DNA of 49,009 nt, from contig JAURWD010000323.1 of assembly GCA_030655145.1 (NCBI GenBank), positions 1 through 49,009 on the forward strand. Reading direction: 5' to 3'. The position numbers and the translations under genes are program-made. Every line of letters starts with the position of its first letter. Position 1 is the first letter of the stretch. A model generated the notes under the pieces. It worked only from the letters and a program-made list of their open reading frames with translations, had not been told where the DNA came from and did no database searches. This document shows, in pieces, positions 8,468-15,534 of this stretch. The DNA is from Ferruginibacter sp. (GTDB taxonomy: Bacteria > Bacteroidota > Bacteroidia > Chitinophagales > Chitinophagaceae).

Positions 8468-9532
8468 TTATTTTTCAAACTCCAGGTAGTCGTTAAAAAA
8501 AGGCAGTAAGGCATTTAAAACGCGTCCGTCCGTAGACCAAATTTTATTTACATGATCGCCAATGTATTCTTCAGCAAAATGCGCAATGCCGAGGTTCTCC
8601 AGTTTTTGACTGAACATCCCGCATTGCAGCGGGAAGCGACTTGCGTCATTGCGGCCCCAATCCAGTTTAAGTGCGGTGAGTTTGCGCAGGCTGTCAGCGT
8701 ATTTGTCCACCATGTATACCGGCATTTGCTGGTTCCATTTCTCAAGCGTTGGATTGTTCACCAACAGGCTATCGCCTTGATAAACAAATGGGAGATCAAT
8801 AAAGAACGGGGGCTTTGCCGGGTTTGGCGACCAGGCGCGGGCAACCGCAACGAGCACTTTTGGATAATAACTTTTCCTGAGGGCTTCGGTCGTTTTTATA
8901 TTTCCGAGCTCTTTGTAAGAAGTGCTGTTTGGACCGAACTCTTTTACAAACGCCAGCAGCCCCGGGCTCATCGCGTAAACGCTGTTAAACACGCCGGGAT
9001 GAAGCATGCCGATCTTGAGCGCTCCATATCCTCCCATCGAATGCCCGCCAATTCCGCGGCTACCGCGCTTTGCCAGCGTGCGGAAATTCTTATCCATATA
9101 GTCAACGAGATCAAAAGCGGTGAAGTCTGACCAATTACCGGTGAGCGTTGAGTTGCTGTAAAAACTACCCTCGAACAAAGTGAAGTGATCAGCGATCACC
9201 AATATATAAGGCCGAATCTTCCCCTTACTGATGCCCAGGTCGAGGATGTTCTTTATGTTGGGGCCAATACTATCTGTGCCTGTAAATCCGTGCAGGTAGT
9301 AGATCACCGGGTAGCGCCCCTTACTGGTTTCATACCCGGGTGGAAGGTAAACTGAGATCCTACGGTTAGGATTTTCGCCGCCCGTATTCCGGAGGGACGC
9401 TGCATTGATAAAGCGGGTCACCACCTTTCCTGCACTGGTTTGTGCCCGGAGGTTGAGTGAAAGCAATGTCACCAGGAACAACAGGCAAATCTTTCCCATA
9501 CAAATAATTTTTTTGAGGTGAGTTGAGTCCAT
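8468..9532 (-). CDS. Exported esterase, alpha/beta-hydrolase (esterase D-like)
   Basis: 354 residues. The N-terminal signal segment ICLLFLVTLLSLNLRAQT indicates export to the periplasm. The core matches the putative esterase (PF00756-type) family: ISVYLPPGYETSKGRYPVIY, then YYLHGFTG (oxyanion region), nucleophile elbow GIGGHSMGGYGALK near residue 170, an acid candidate in LDWGRNDAS, and His in IGDHVNKIW. The catalytic triad therefore looks intact. The ATG at 9532 overlaps the stop of the carboxylesterase gene (TAATG), favouring coupled translation; a second ATG at 9499 would give a shorter signal peptide. Family members hydrolyse acetyl, feruloyl, mycolyl or formylglutathione esters, and secretion rules out the last. 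It probably works with the neighbouring carboxylesterase. Confidence 0.85.
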   Translation of the reverse strand: MDSTHLKKIICMGKICLLFLVTLLSLNLRAQTSAGKVVTRFINAASLRNTGGENPNRRISVYLPPGYETSKGRYPVIYYLHGFTGTDSIGPNIKNILDLGISKGKIRPYILVIADHFTLFEGSFYSNSTLTGNWSDFTAFDLVDYMDKNFRTLAKRGSRGIGGHSMGGYGALKIGMLHPGVFNSVYAMSPGLLAFVKEFGPNSTSYKELGNIKTTEALRKSYYPKVLVAVARAWSPNPAKPPFFIDLPFVYQGDSLLVNNPTLEKWNQQMPVYMVDKYADSLRKLTALKLDWGRNDASRFPLQCGMFSQKLENLGIAHFAEEYIGDHVNKIWSTDGRVLNALLPFFNDYLEFEK

Positions 9533-11139
9533 TATCTCGGTGCAACCAGCGCAAATAATTCTTTATCCAGTTGCGGCTTCACATCGCATTTATTATCCAA
9601 ATGCATGGTGGCGGTATTGGCCGTGGTATAGGCAGGCCAAGTGGGCAAACCGGCATGATTTGGATTCCCTTTTTTTGCGAAATTGATCCAGGCAAAACTC
9701 ATTTTGTCTGCCAGCGCATAGGCTTCCCTGGTACCTCCGGACATTTCTTCGCAGCGGTTGATGTTGTTGAAAGCAAAGGCAAGTTCCATACAATGAACCG
9801 CTTTGTATTTGCCATCCATTACCGGTGATTGATAGGTAAACAAATACATGTAGACCGGCGCGCCGGATTTAAGGGAAGATTTTTCATTTGCCTGCACCAC
9901 AGCGCCCGGCCGAAACATGACGTCTACATCAATCAGGTCGGTAGGCTTTGTATCCGCGGGGTAGGCTTTCTTCACCGCTGCCAGGTAAGCATCGGCTTTA
10001 TCCCCTTGTTGTTTTTTAATAAACTCAGTGATCTTGTCAAGCGGAGCGTTCGACATACCCTGGAACAGCGAGGGCATAAATTCATTTTTTACAGTGCCAA
10101 CGAGCAGGGGGATATTTTTTGAAAGCTCGAATGCTTCTTTGGAAAAGAGTTGGTACGGCAGGTCTTCGCCATCCCGGCTTGGTCCCCAGCTTAGGCCAAA
10201 ACCGGATACCGGTGTACCCGCGGCTTTTAATTGTTCAGCGACCACTCGAATGGCTTTTTTACCGGCTTCACTCAGGCGGGCAAAGGGAACTGACTGGAGA
10301 CTGTCTGCCTGGTTTGGCTGCAGGTTCAAGGCTTTCAACACCTCGGCTGTCAATGCCTGTGTGGTGGCTTTCTCCAACATATTGGTGCGGAAAGAACCGC
10401 TCTGGTTGATGGCTTTGTGAAACAACCCTTTCGCGGCCGGCATGGCCATCAGGGTATTCACTTTAGCACCACCGCCAGACTGGCCAAAGATGGTAACGTT
10501 GTTTGGGTCGCCACCAAAATTTTCGATGTTGGTCTTAACCCATTCCAGGGCAGCTTTTATATCGATGATACTCAGGTTTGCAGAATGCTTGTATTTATCG
10601 CCGTAGGCGGACAGATCTAAAAAGCCCAGTATGTTGAGGCGATGATTGATGGATACTACTACGACGTCACCTTTTTTTGCAAGATTCTCGCCATCGTACG
10701 AAGGCAATTCCTGTGAAGATCCGGTGGTAAAACCGCCGCCATGGATCCAGAACATCACCGGTCTTTTTTTACCATCGGTGATGCCCGGCGTCCAAACGTT
10801 CACCCGCATGCAATCTTCATTCGTATATCCCCAATCATGATGAAAAATAAATTCGCTTTCATCCTGTACCGAGGTGGTTGGATCCATCAACGGCGCTACA
10901 GGTCCATAAGAAAGGGAACTCCTGATACCTGCCCAGGGTTTCGGTTTCTGTGGCAATTCAAATCTTTTTGCTTCCGCGTAGGGAATTCCTTTGTAGGTGA
11001 AAATAGCGTTGTGTACATAGCCGCGAACTTTGCCGGCATCGGTGTTGGTCACAGCAAAATTTTCGCCCGTTTGTAGTTGTGCAGTAGCTGATATGCAGAT
11101 CATCGCTGCAAGAAAAGAGCAGATCGTTTGTTTTTTCAT
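9532..11139 (-). CDS. Exported type-B carboxylesterase
   Basis: About 535 residues from the ATG at 11139 (MKKQTICSFLAAMICISATA, a clear signal peptide); the ORF track adds 32 residues upstream. Type-B carboxylesterase landmarks are YKGIPYAEA, EDCMRVNVWTPG, the oxyanion loop FWIHGGGFTTGSS, the nucleophile elbow TIFGQSGGGAKVN near residue 225, the acid in GTVKNEFMPS, and the His in KAVHCMELAFAFNN. The family hydrolyses carboxylic esters of varied alcohols. It is the first gene of the apparent operon carboxylesterase, esterase, CitMHS transporter, AtuA, small AtuA partner. The promoter should lie in the gap that also holds the left REP array. The real substrate is unknown. Confidence 0.9.
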   Translation of the reverse strand: MKKQTICSFLAAMICISATAQLQTGENFAVTNTDAGKVRGYVHNAIFTYKGIPYAEAKRFELPQKPKPWAGIRSSLSYGPVAPLMDPTTSVQDESEFIFHHDWGYTNEDCMRVNVWTPGITDGKKRPVMFWIHGGGFTTGSSQELPSYDGENLAKKGDVVVVSINHRLNILGFLDLSAYGDKYKHSANLSIIDIKAALEWVKTNIENFGGDPNNVTIFGQSGGGAKVNTLMAMPAAKGLFHKAINQSGSFRTNMLEKATTQALTAEVLKALNLQPNQADSLQSVPFARLSEAGKKAIRVVAEQLKAAGTPVSGFGLSWGPSRDGEDLPYQLFSKEAFELSKNIPLLVGTVKNEFMPSLFQGMSNAPLDKITEFIKKQQGDKADAYLAAVKKAYPADTKPTDLIDVDVMFRPGAVVQANEKSSLKSGAPVYMYLFTYQSPVMDGKYKAVHCMELAFAFNNINRCEEMSGGTREAYALADKMSFAWINFAKKGNPNHAGLPTWPAYTTANTATMHLDNKCDVKPQLDKELFALVAPR

Positions 11140-11287
11140 TTCGTTGATTGGTTGAAAATGTAGAAGGCTGCTTAAAGATAAGTGAGAACTAAGGAGAAGT
11201 GATTTCCCGGTTGAAAAATTTTCCGTCCCTGGCAATTAGGGAACACAACAAGAAGAAATCACGGTGCGACAAATTATCCATATCTCA

Positions 11288-11600
11288 CCAGGAGCAGGAC
11301 TCCGTCCTGTGTCCCATTATTATTGAACCCTGTTATACACCAACCAACCACCAGGCGCAGGACTCCGTCCTGTGTCCCATCATTATTGAACCCTGTTATA
11401 CACAAACCAACAACCAGGCGCAGGACTACGTCCTGTGTCGATTATTATTGAACCCTGTTATACACCAACCAACCACCAGGCGCAGGACTTCGTCCTGTGT
11501 CCCATTATTATTGAACCAGGTTGTACACCAACCAACAACCAGGCGCAGGACTCAGTCCTGTGTCCCATTATTATTGAACCAGTTTATACATGCTATCATA
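11288..11600 (+). repeat. Left REP array: five tandem ~63-bp units
   Basis: Five direct repeats start at about 11288, 11351, 11414, 11476 and 11539 (periods 63, 63, 62, 63). Each has a hairpin core CAGGAC-NNN-GTCCTG followed by TGTCCCAT and an A/T-rich spacer ending in a TATACA(C/A) CAACCAAC tract. The three loop bases differ between units (TCC, TCC, TAC, TTC, TCA) while the stem is invariant, which argues for selection on structure. The ORF-track entry at 11199-11612 is an artefact of the 63-bp (21-codon) period and is not a gene. The array lies directly upstream of the RAYT gene. Confidence 0.9.
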
Positions 11601-11665
11601 AGTGACCAATAACATATATTTTTTTACCAATTTTCAATCTCTACATTTATACAAAACTTTTTGTT

Positions 11666-12226
11666 ATGAGCACCAGGTATAAGTTTATAGATAAGGATGC
11701 TGTCTATTTTACTACTTCTACCGTAGTAGGCTGGAGTGATGTTTTCACAAGAGATATTTATAAAAGCATATTATTAGAAAGCATTCGCCATTGCCAGCGG
11801 AACCAGGGATTGGTATTACATTCTTGGGTGCTAATGACGAATCACTTACACACCATTTGCAGTTTTAAAGAAGGAAAAGATCCAGGAATGATTTGGAGAA
11901 ATATCAAAAGCTTTACTGCTATGAAAATAGTAGATGCCATTATCAACAATTCAGAAGAAAGCAGGAAAGAACATTTGCTGCATACATTTGAAGCAGCGGG
12001 CAAAAAGAGCAGCAGCAATTTCAAATATCAATTTTGGCAACATGAAAATCACCCGGTTTTAATAGATACGACAGCCATGTATAATCAAAAAGCAGCGTAT
12101 ATACATTGTAACCCGGTGACTGCTGGGTTTATTGCAGAACCGTGGCACTGGATATACAGTAGTGCAACAGATTATTACACTGATAAGAAAGGCTTGCTGG
12201 AAGTTGTACTTTTAGAAGGGTTCTAA
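11666..12226 (+). CDS. REP-associated tyrosine transposase (RAYT, Y1_Tnp/HUH family)
   Basis: 186 residues. The HUH-type motif is in HSWVLMTNHLHTICSF (His-Leu-His) near residue 60, where other RAYTs have MPNHIHLI. The catalytic Tyr helix is in YNQKAAYIHCNPVTAGFI near residue 150, matching the conserved YIHxNPV block of the family. These enzymes cleave single-stranded REP hairpins and are thought to spread them, usually as single-copy domesticated genes. Length and motifs are complete, so the gene is likely functional. It lies 66 bp after the left repeat array and a few bases before the right array. The sequence just after the stop (CCAAACATAGTAACAAAGG) resembles the spacer of the right-hand repeat unit. 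Confidence 0.93.
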   Translation: MSTRYKFIDKDAVYFTTSTVVGWSDVFTRDIYKSILLESIRHCQRNQGLVLHSWVLMTNHLHTICSFKEGKDPGMIWRNIKSFTAMKIVDAIINNSEESRKEHLLHTFEAAGKKSSSNFKYQFWQHENHPVLIDTTAMYNQKAAYIHCNPVTAGFIAEPWHWIYSSATDYYTDKKGLLEVVLLEGF

Positions 12227-12229
12227 ATG

Positions 12230-12556
12230 CCAAACATAGTAACAAAGGGACGCAGGACGGAGCTCCGGGCCTTACCAGTTTTGAATACCAAACAGTAGTA
12301 ACAAACGGACACAGGACGGAGTCCTGCGCCTCACGACAGGAACACAGGACGGAGTCCTGCGTATGACGACAGGAACGCAGGACGGAGCTCCGGGCCTTAT
12401 CGGTGTTGAATACCAAACAGTAGTAACAAACGGACACAGGACGGAGTCCTGCGCCTGACGAAGGACGGAGCTCCGGGCCTTACCAGTTTTAAATACCAAA
12501 CTGTAGTAACAAAGGGACACAGGACGGAGTCCTGCGCCTGACGAGTCCTGCGCCTG
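12230..12556 (-). repeat. Right REP array: two alternating hairpin types
   Basis: On the minus strand this array repeats the same core as the left array; read on plus it is CACAGGACGGAGTCCTGCGC. There are four full type-A copies (near 12310, 12343, 12434 and 12518) and a partial copy at 12543. Interspersed are type-B cores GGACGGAGCTCCGGGCCTTA near 12254, 12379 and 12462, which share the left half but end in the perfect palindrome CGGAGCTCCG. Spacers carry AATACCAAACAGTAGTAACA. The minus-strand ORFs at 12129-12437 and 12272-12520 are by-products of the repeats. Confidence 0.88.
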
Positions 12557-12562
12557 ACCTGT

Positions 12563-12697
12563 TTATTTTACCAGGACATCATGGATTGGGAGATCGGCAT
12601 TGTTGGTAAGCTTTCCGATGAAAACATCCGGGTCATTTTGTACTGCCCGGTTCAGTTGACAGTACCAGGCCGGCTTCGCTGTCCTCGTATTTTGCAA
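12563..12697 (-). other. 44-codon protein-like frame overlapping the sulfatase 3' end in +1 frame
   Basis: Reading the minus strand in the +1 frame relative to the sulfatase gives 44 codons between two stops, including TAKPAWYCQLNRAVQND, FIGKLTNNADLPIHDVLVK and a stop at 12563-12565. The composition looks like real protein, whereas the annotated sulfatase tail in the same bases (SEAGLVLSTEPGSTK) does not resemble a domain end. It may be the original C-terminus of the sulfatase lost by a frameshift, the tail of a gene destroyed when the neighbouring REP array arrived, or chance. It has no ATG start, so it is not called as a gene. Confidence 0.35.
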
Positions 12698-14183
12698 TTA
12701 ATTTTCGCAATTGACCTTTAAGGTTTTCCGTCAATTTTTGATATCCTTTTTTCCCGAACAAATTGTGCATTTCTGAAGGATCTTTTTGAAGATCATACAG
12801 CTCCCAGGCTTCTACCCTTTTATAAAAACGGATGAGTTTGTATCGTTCCGTGCGAATACCAAAATGCGGCGAAACGGCGTGCTCCCCGTTTTCGTAATAA
12901 TGATAATACATGGCCTTCCGGGCGCTGGTTGACCTCTTGGTCACGAGCGGCAGAAATGATCTACCCTGCATCTCAGCAGGAGTGGAGATTCCAGCAGCAT
13001 CGAGGAGGGCTGGACCGAGGTCAACATTCATCACAAAATCATTTGAGACAATGCCAGGTTGAACCTTACCAGGAAAGCGCATAACCATTGGCGTTCGGAA
13101 AGATTCCTCGTACATAAACCGTTTATCAAACCAGCCATGCTCACCCAGGTAAAAACCCTGGTCAGACATATAAATAACGAGGGTATTTTTTGCCAGCTCA
13201 TTTGCGTCGAGGTATTTTAATAAGCGCCCGATGTTCCGGTCAAGCGACTGGCCGGTGCTCATATAATCCCGCATATAATGTTGGTACTTCCATTCCACCA
13301 GCTTCCTTCCGGAAAGATTAGCAGCTTTTAAAGATGCTTCGATCGGCCCGTAATAAGCATCGAATTTTGCACGTTGAGCGGGGTTCATACGACTGACAGC
13401 CGGCTCCATTGCTTTGCTGTAAGAAAGCATCTTGAGATCATAGCCGAGGAGCATGGTTTTATCGATCGTCATGTCCTGAACCCGCGCTGCTTCCCTACCC
13501 GAGTAATTGTCATAAAAGTTTTTGGGGAGATCAAAATTCACGGAGTCGAAGCTGCCGAGGTCGCTGGTATCCGGTATCCAGGTCCGGTGGGTTGCCTTAT
13601 GCCCTACCACGAGGCAAAATGGTTTCGAGCGATCCCGTTGAGCCAGCCAGTCTTCCGCGAGGTCTTCCGTGATCGTGGTTGCATAGCCTTCGATCCTTTT
13701 AACGCTGCTATCCATCATAATGAAATCCGGGTTGTAATAACTTCCCTGCCCCGGCAACACCTGCCAGAAATCAATGCCCTGTGGTTTTGTTTCGAGGTGC
13801 CATTTACCGATCCAGGCAGTTTGATATCCATGTTGCTTCAACTCTTTGATGAAAGTATGTTGATCGCCATTGAAGCGGGAATGCTCATTGTCTTTGAACC
13901 CGTTTTTATGACTGTATTTGCCCGTAAGGAACACGGCCCTGCTGGGCCCGCAGATGGAATTGGTAACATAGGCCTTATTGAAGAGCACTCCTTCTCTTGC
14001 TATGCGGTCAATATTTGGTGTGCGTACCTGTTTAGCGCCATAGGCACTGATGGCCTGGTAGGCATGGTCATCAGAAATGAGGACGATAATGTTCGGCCGC
14101 TGTTGCGCATAACTGGCATGTATAAGCGCCGTGAGCAAAAACAAGGATAGCAATAATTTCCAGGACTGTTTTATTTCACTCAT
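12633..14183 (-). CDS. Exported S1-family sulfatase (GlcNAc-6-sulfatase-like)
   Basis: 516 residues with signal peptide (LLLSLFLLTALIHASYAQ). Type I sulfatase signatures are present: metal ligands in IVLISDDHAY near residue 36, the formylglycine motif CGPSR within NSICGPSRAVFLTGKY near residue 78, GKWHLETKP near 124, and the second metal/His site MSDQGFYLGEHGWFDKRF near 345. The CxPSR cysteine needs conversion to formylglycine by a sulfatase-maturating enzyme encoded elsewhere. The pattern resembles the S1_11-like N-acetylglucosamine-6-sulfatases and other glycosaminoglycan or mucin sulfatases. That would fit removal of 6-sulfate from GlcNAc in sialylated glycans, but the subfamily is inferred. 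It is the last gene of the sialic acid locus, 49 bp after the AGE epimerase. The 3' end may be frameshifted. Confidence 0.88.
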   Translation of the reverse strand: MSEIKQSWKLLLSLFLLTALIHASYAQQRPNIIVLISDDHAYQAISAYGAKQVRTPNIDRIAREGVLFNKAYVTNSICGPSRAVFLTGKYSHKNGFKDNEHSRFNGDQHTFIKELKQHGYQTAWIGKWHLETKPQGIDFWQVLPGQGSYYNPDFIMMDSSVKRIEGYATTITEDLAEDWLAQRDRSKPFCLVVGHKATHRTWIPDTSDLGSFDSVNFDLPKNFYDNYSGREAARVQDMTIDKTMLLGYDLKMLSYSKAMEPAVSRMNPAQRAKFDAYYGPIEASLKAANLSGRKLVEWKYQHYMRDYMSTGQSLDRNIGRLLKYLDANELAKNTLVIYMSDQGFYLGEHGWFDKRFMYEESFRTPMVMRFPGKVQPGIVSNDFVMNVDLGPALLDAAGISTPAEMQGRSFLPLVTKRSTSARKAMYYHYYENGEHAVSPHFGIRTERYKLIRFYKRVEAWELYDLQKDPSEMHNLFGKKGYQKLTENLKGQLRKLIAKYEDSEAGLVLSTEPGSTK

Positions 14184-14232
14184 ATGACTGGCTTAAAAAC
14201 GAACGCGGGGTGTAAAGCTAAGCCCGAAATGA

Positions 14233-15453
14233 TTACGTTGCTGTAAGCATGGCCGCACCTCCGGCCGAGCTATGGGCCCGATAGGTCTGCAGCATCTGGG
14301 CACAATACCATTCCTGCCGCGGCAGGTGAAACGGCCCTTTAAACAGGTTTCCTTTGGCTGACTGTGCCAGGGTTCCATCGCGGTGCAGGTAGCCAAACCA
14401 TTCACCGTGCTCCCCGTCATGAAAATGCGCATATGCGTAGTCGTGAACCAGTTTGTGCATCACTGCGTATTTTTCGTTGCCTGTCATGAGGTAGGCAGAC
14501 ATGGTGGCAATGATGGCCTCATTGTGCGGCCACCAAAATTTCATATCCTGCCAGTATTCCTGAACCGGCTTGTTATACACATCGCGGAAATAAAAAATAC
14601 CGCCATGTTCCGTATCCCATCCCCGCTCCCACATATAGTCAAGCATCCGGCAACCAAGATTCACCAGTTGCGGGTCGTTATCGCGGTACCTGGCCTCGTG
14701 CAGGATGAACCAGGCTCCTTCAATGGCATGCCCGGGATTGAGCGTCCTTCCATCAATGTGATCAATGATGTCTCCACCCGGCGCCACCTGTTCCATCACG
14801 CAGCGGAGTTCATCTTTTACAAAATAAGTTTCAATCTCCTGTATCCATTTGCTGATCCATTCATCGCAGCGCGGATCGCCGATGGTTTCGCGGAGCTGTT
14901 GTGCCGTGTTCATCATGATCATGGGAACACCAATGCCTCGCGACGGTCGTGATTGCGTAAATTTTGGCTCCAATAATCCCGGGATAGTTGCGTACTCCAG
15001 GGATCTGCCAAACAGGTCCCTGGCCCTTGCGGCCGCCGCTTCATCACCACTGGCTTTCGCGTACGCGGCATTGGCAATCACGGCAAAAGTCTCCGAGAAA
15101 AAATAGCGGCGTTTGCGAACCGGGCTTCCGTTCCTCGTAACATGGAAGAACATACGGCCGTCTGAATCAAAGCAGTGGGTGTTTAAAAAGTCGATCCCGC
15201 TTTTCGCCGCTGCCAGCCATTCCGGCTTTTCTTCAACCGAATTGTATAGAGTGGAAAGCAACCAGGCCGCCCGCCCCTGTATCCAGACGGCTTTATCATC
15301 ATCCAGCAGGCTGCCATCTTTATCCCGCATTAATAAATAGCCACCGTATTCCTCATCAACGCTGCGGGGAAACCAAAAGGGCACCGTATCATTCAGCAGT
15401 TGATCCCTGTAAAAAGTTTCCAGGTTTTTTAGATCGTCACTTGTATAACTCAT
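14233..15453 (-). CDS. nanE: AGE-family N-acylglucosamine 2-epimerase
   Basis: 406 residues, the normal length of renin-binding-protein/AGE epimerases, with an (alpha/alpha)6-barrel pattern. Conserved blocks are FWFPRSVDEEYGGYLL near the N-terminus, DDDKAVWIQGRAAWLLSTLY, the His-containing LNPGHAIEGAWFILHEA, and WWPHNEAIIATMSAY; the last two hold the two catalytic histidines of the family. No signal peptide is evident, so it acts in the cytoplasm. In Bacteroides such an enzyme converts ManNAc, released by sialic acid lyase, to GlcNAc for phosphorylation by a ROK kinase. The symbol follows the nanLET nomenclature and is not the unrelated NanE ManNAc-6-P epimerase. Adjacency to sialidase and lyase strongly supports the role. 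Confidence 0.88.
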   Translation of the reverse strand: MSYTSDDLKNLETFYRDQLLNDTVPFWFPRSVDEEYGGYLLMRDKDGSLLDDDKAVWIQGRAAWLLSTLYNSVEEKPEWLAAAKSGIDFLNTHCFDSDGRMFFHVTRNGSPVRKRRYFFSETFAVIANAAYAKASGDEAAAARARDLFGRSLEYATIPGLLEPKFTQSRPSRGIGVPMIMMNTAQQLRETIGDPRCDEWISKWIQEIETYFVKDELRCVMEQVAPGGDIIDHIDGRTLNPGHAIEGAWFILHEARYRDNDPQLVNLGCRMLDYMWERGWDTEHGGIFYFRDVYNKPVQEYWQDMKFWWPHNEAIIATMSAYLMTGNEKYAVMHKLVHDYAYAHFHDGEHGEWFGYLHRDGTLAQSAKGNLFKGPFHLPRQEWYCAQMLQTYRAHSSAGGAAMLTAT

Positions 15454-15534
15454 GGTAAAATGGAGTAATTTTTTTTGATAGGTTGCAGGAAATGAAGCAG
15501 CTCTTTTTTTCTACAAACAATAATGCACTGAAAA

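Larger units (their letters stand above)
11288..12556. mobile_element. REP/RAYT locus (transposase with its flanking hairpin repeats)
   Basis: The RAYT gene is bracketed by hairpin repeats in inverse orientation: plus on the left, minus on the right. Both sides share about 26 bp around the hairpin core, while spacers differ between sides. This arrangement is the hallmark of a REP-associated tyrosine transposase with its own REP family. The block separates the end of the sialic acid locus from the start of the esterase operon, and the gene looks more A/T-rich than its neighbours. No target-site duplication was identified, so the outer boundaries are only those of the outermost repeats. Confidence 0.75.

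Noticed and set aside
11199-11612. 137-codon plus-strand ORF with a 21-residue repeat
   Set aside because: It is created by the 63-bp tandem REP array; the frame changes after unit 3 and the sequence has no protein features.
12129-12520. Two minus-strand ORFs with repeated DSVLC/CVPL motifs
   Set aside because: They translate the right REP array and overlap the RAYT 3' end in antisense.
11288-12556. CRISPR array
   Set aside because: The repeats are hairpin cores separated by conserved, not unique, spacers, and there are no cas genes; the RAYT explains them.
13374-14150. 258-codon plus-strand ORF opposite the sulfatase
   Set aside because: Antisense to conserved sulfatase motifs; no domain recognised.
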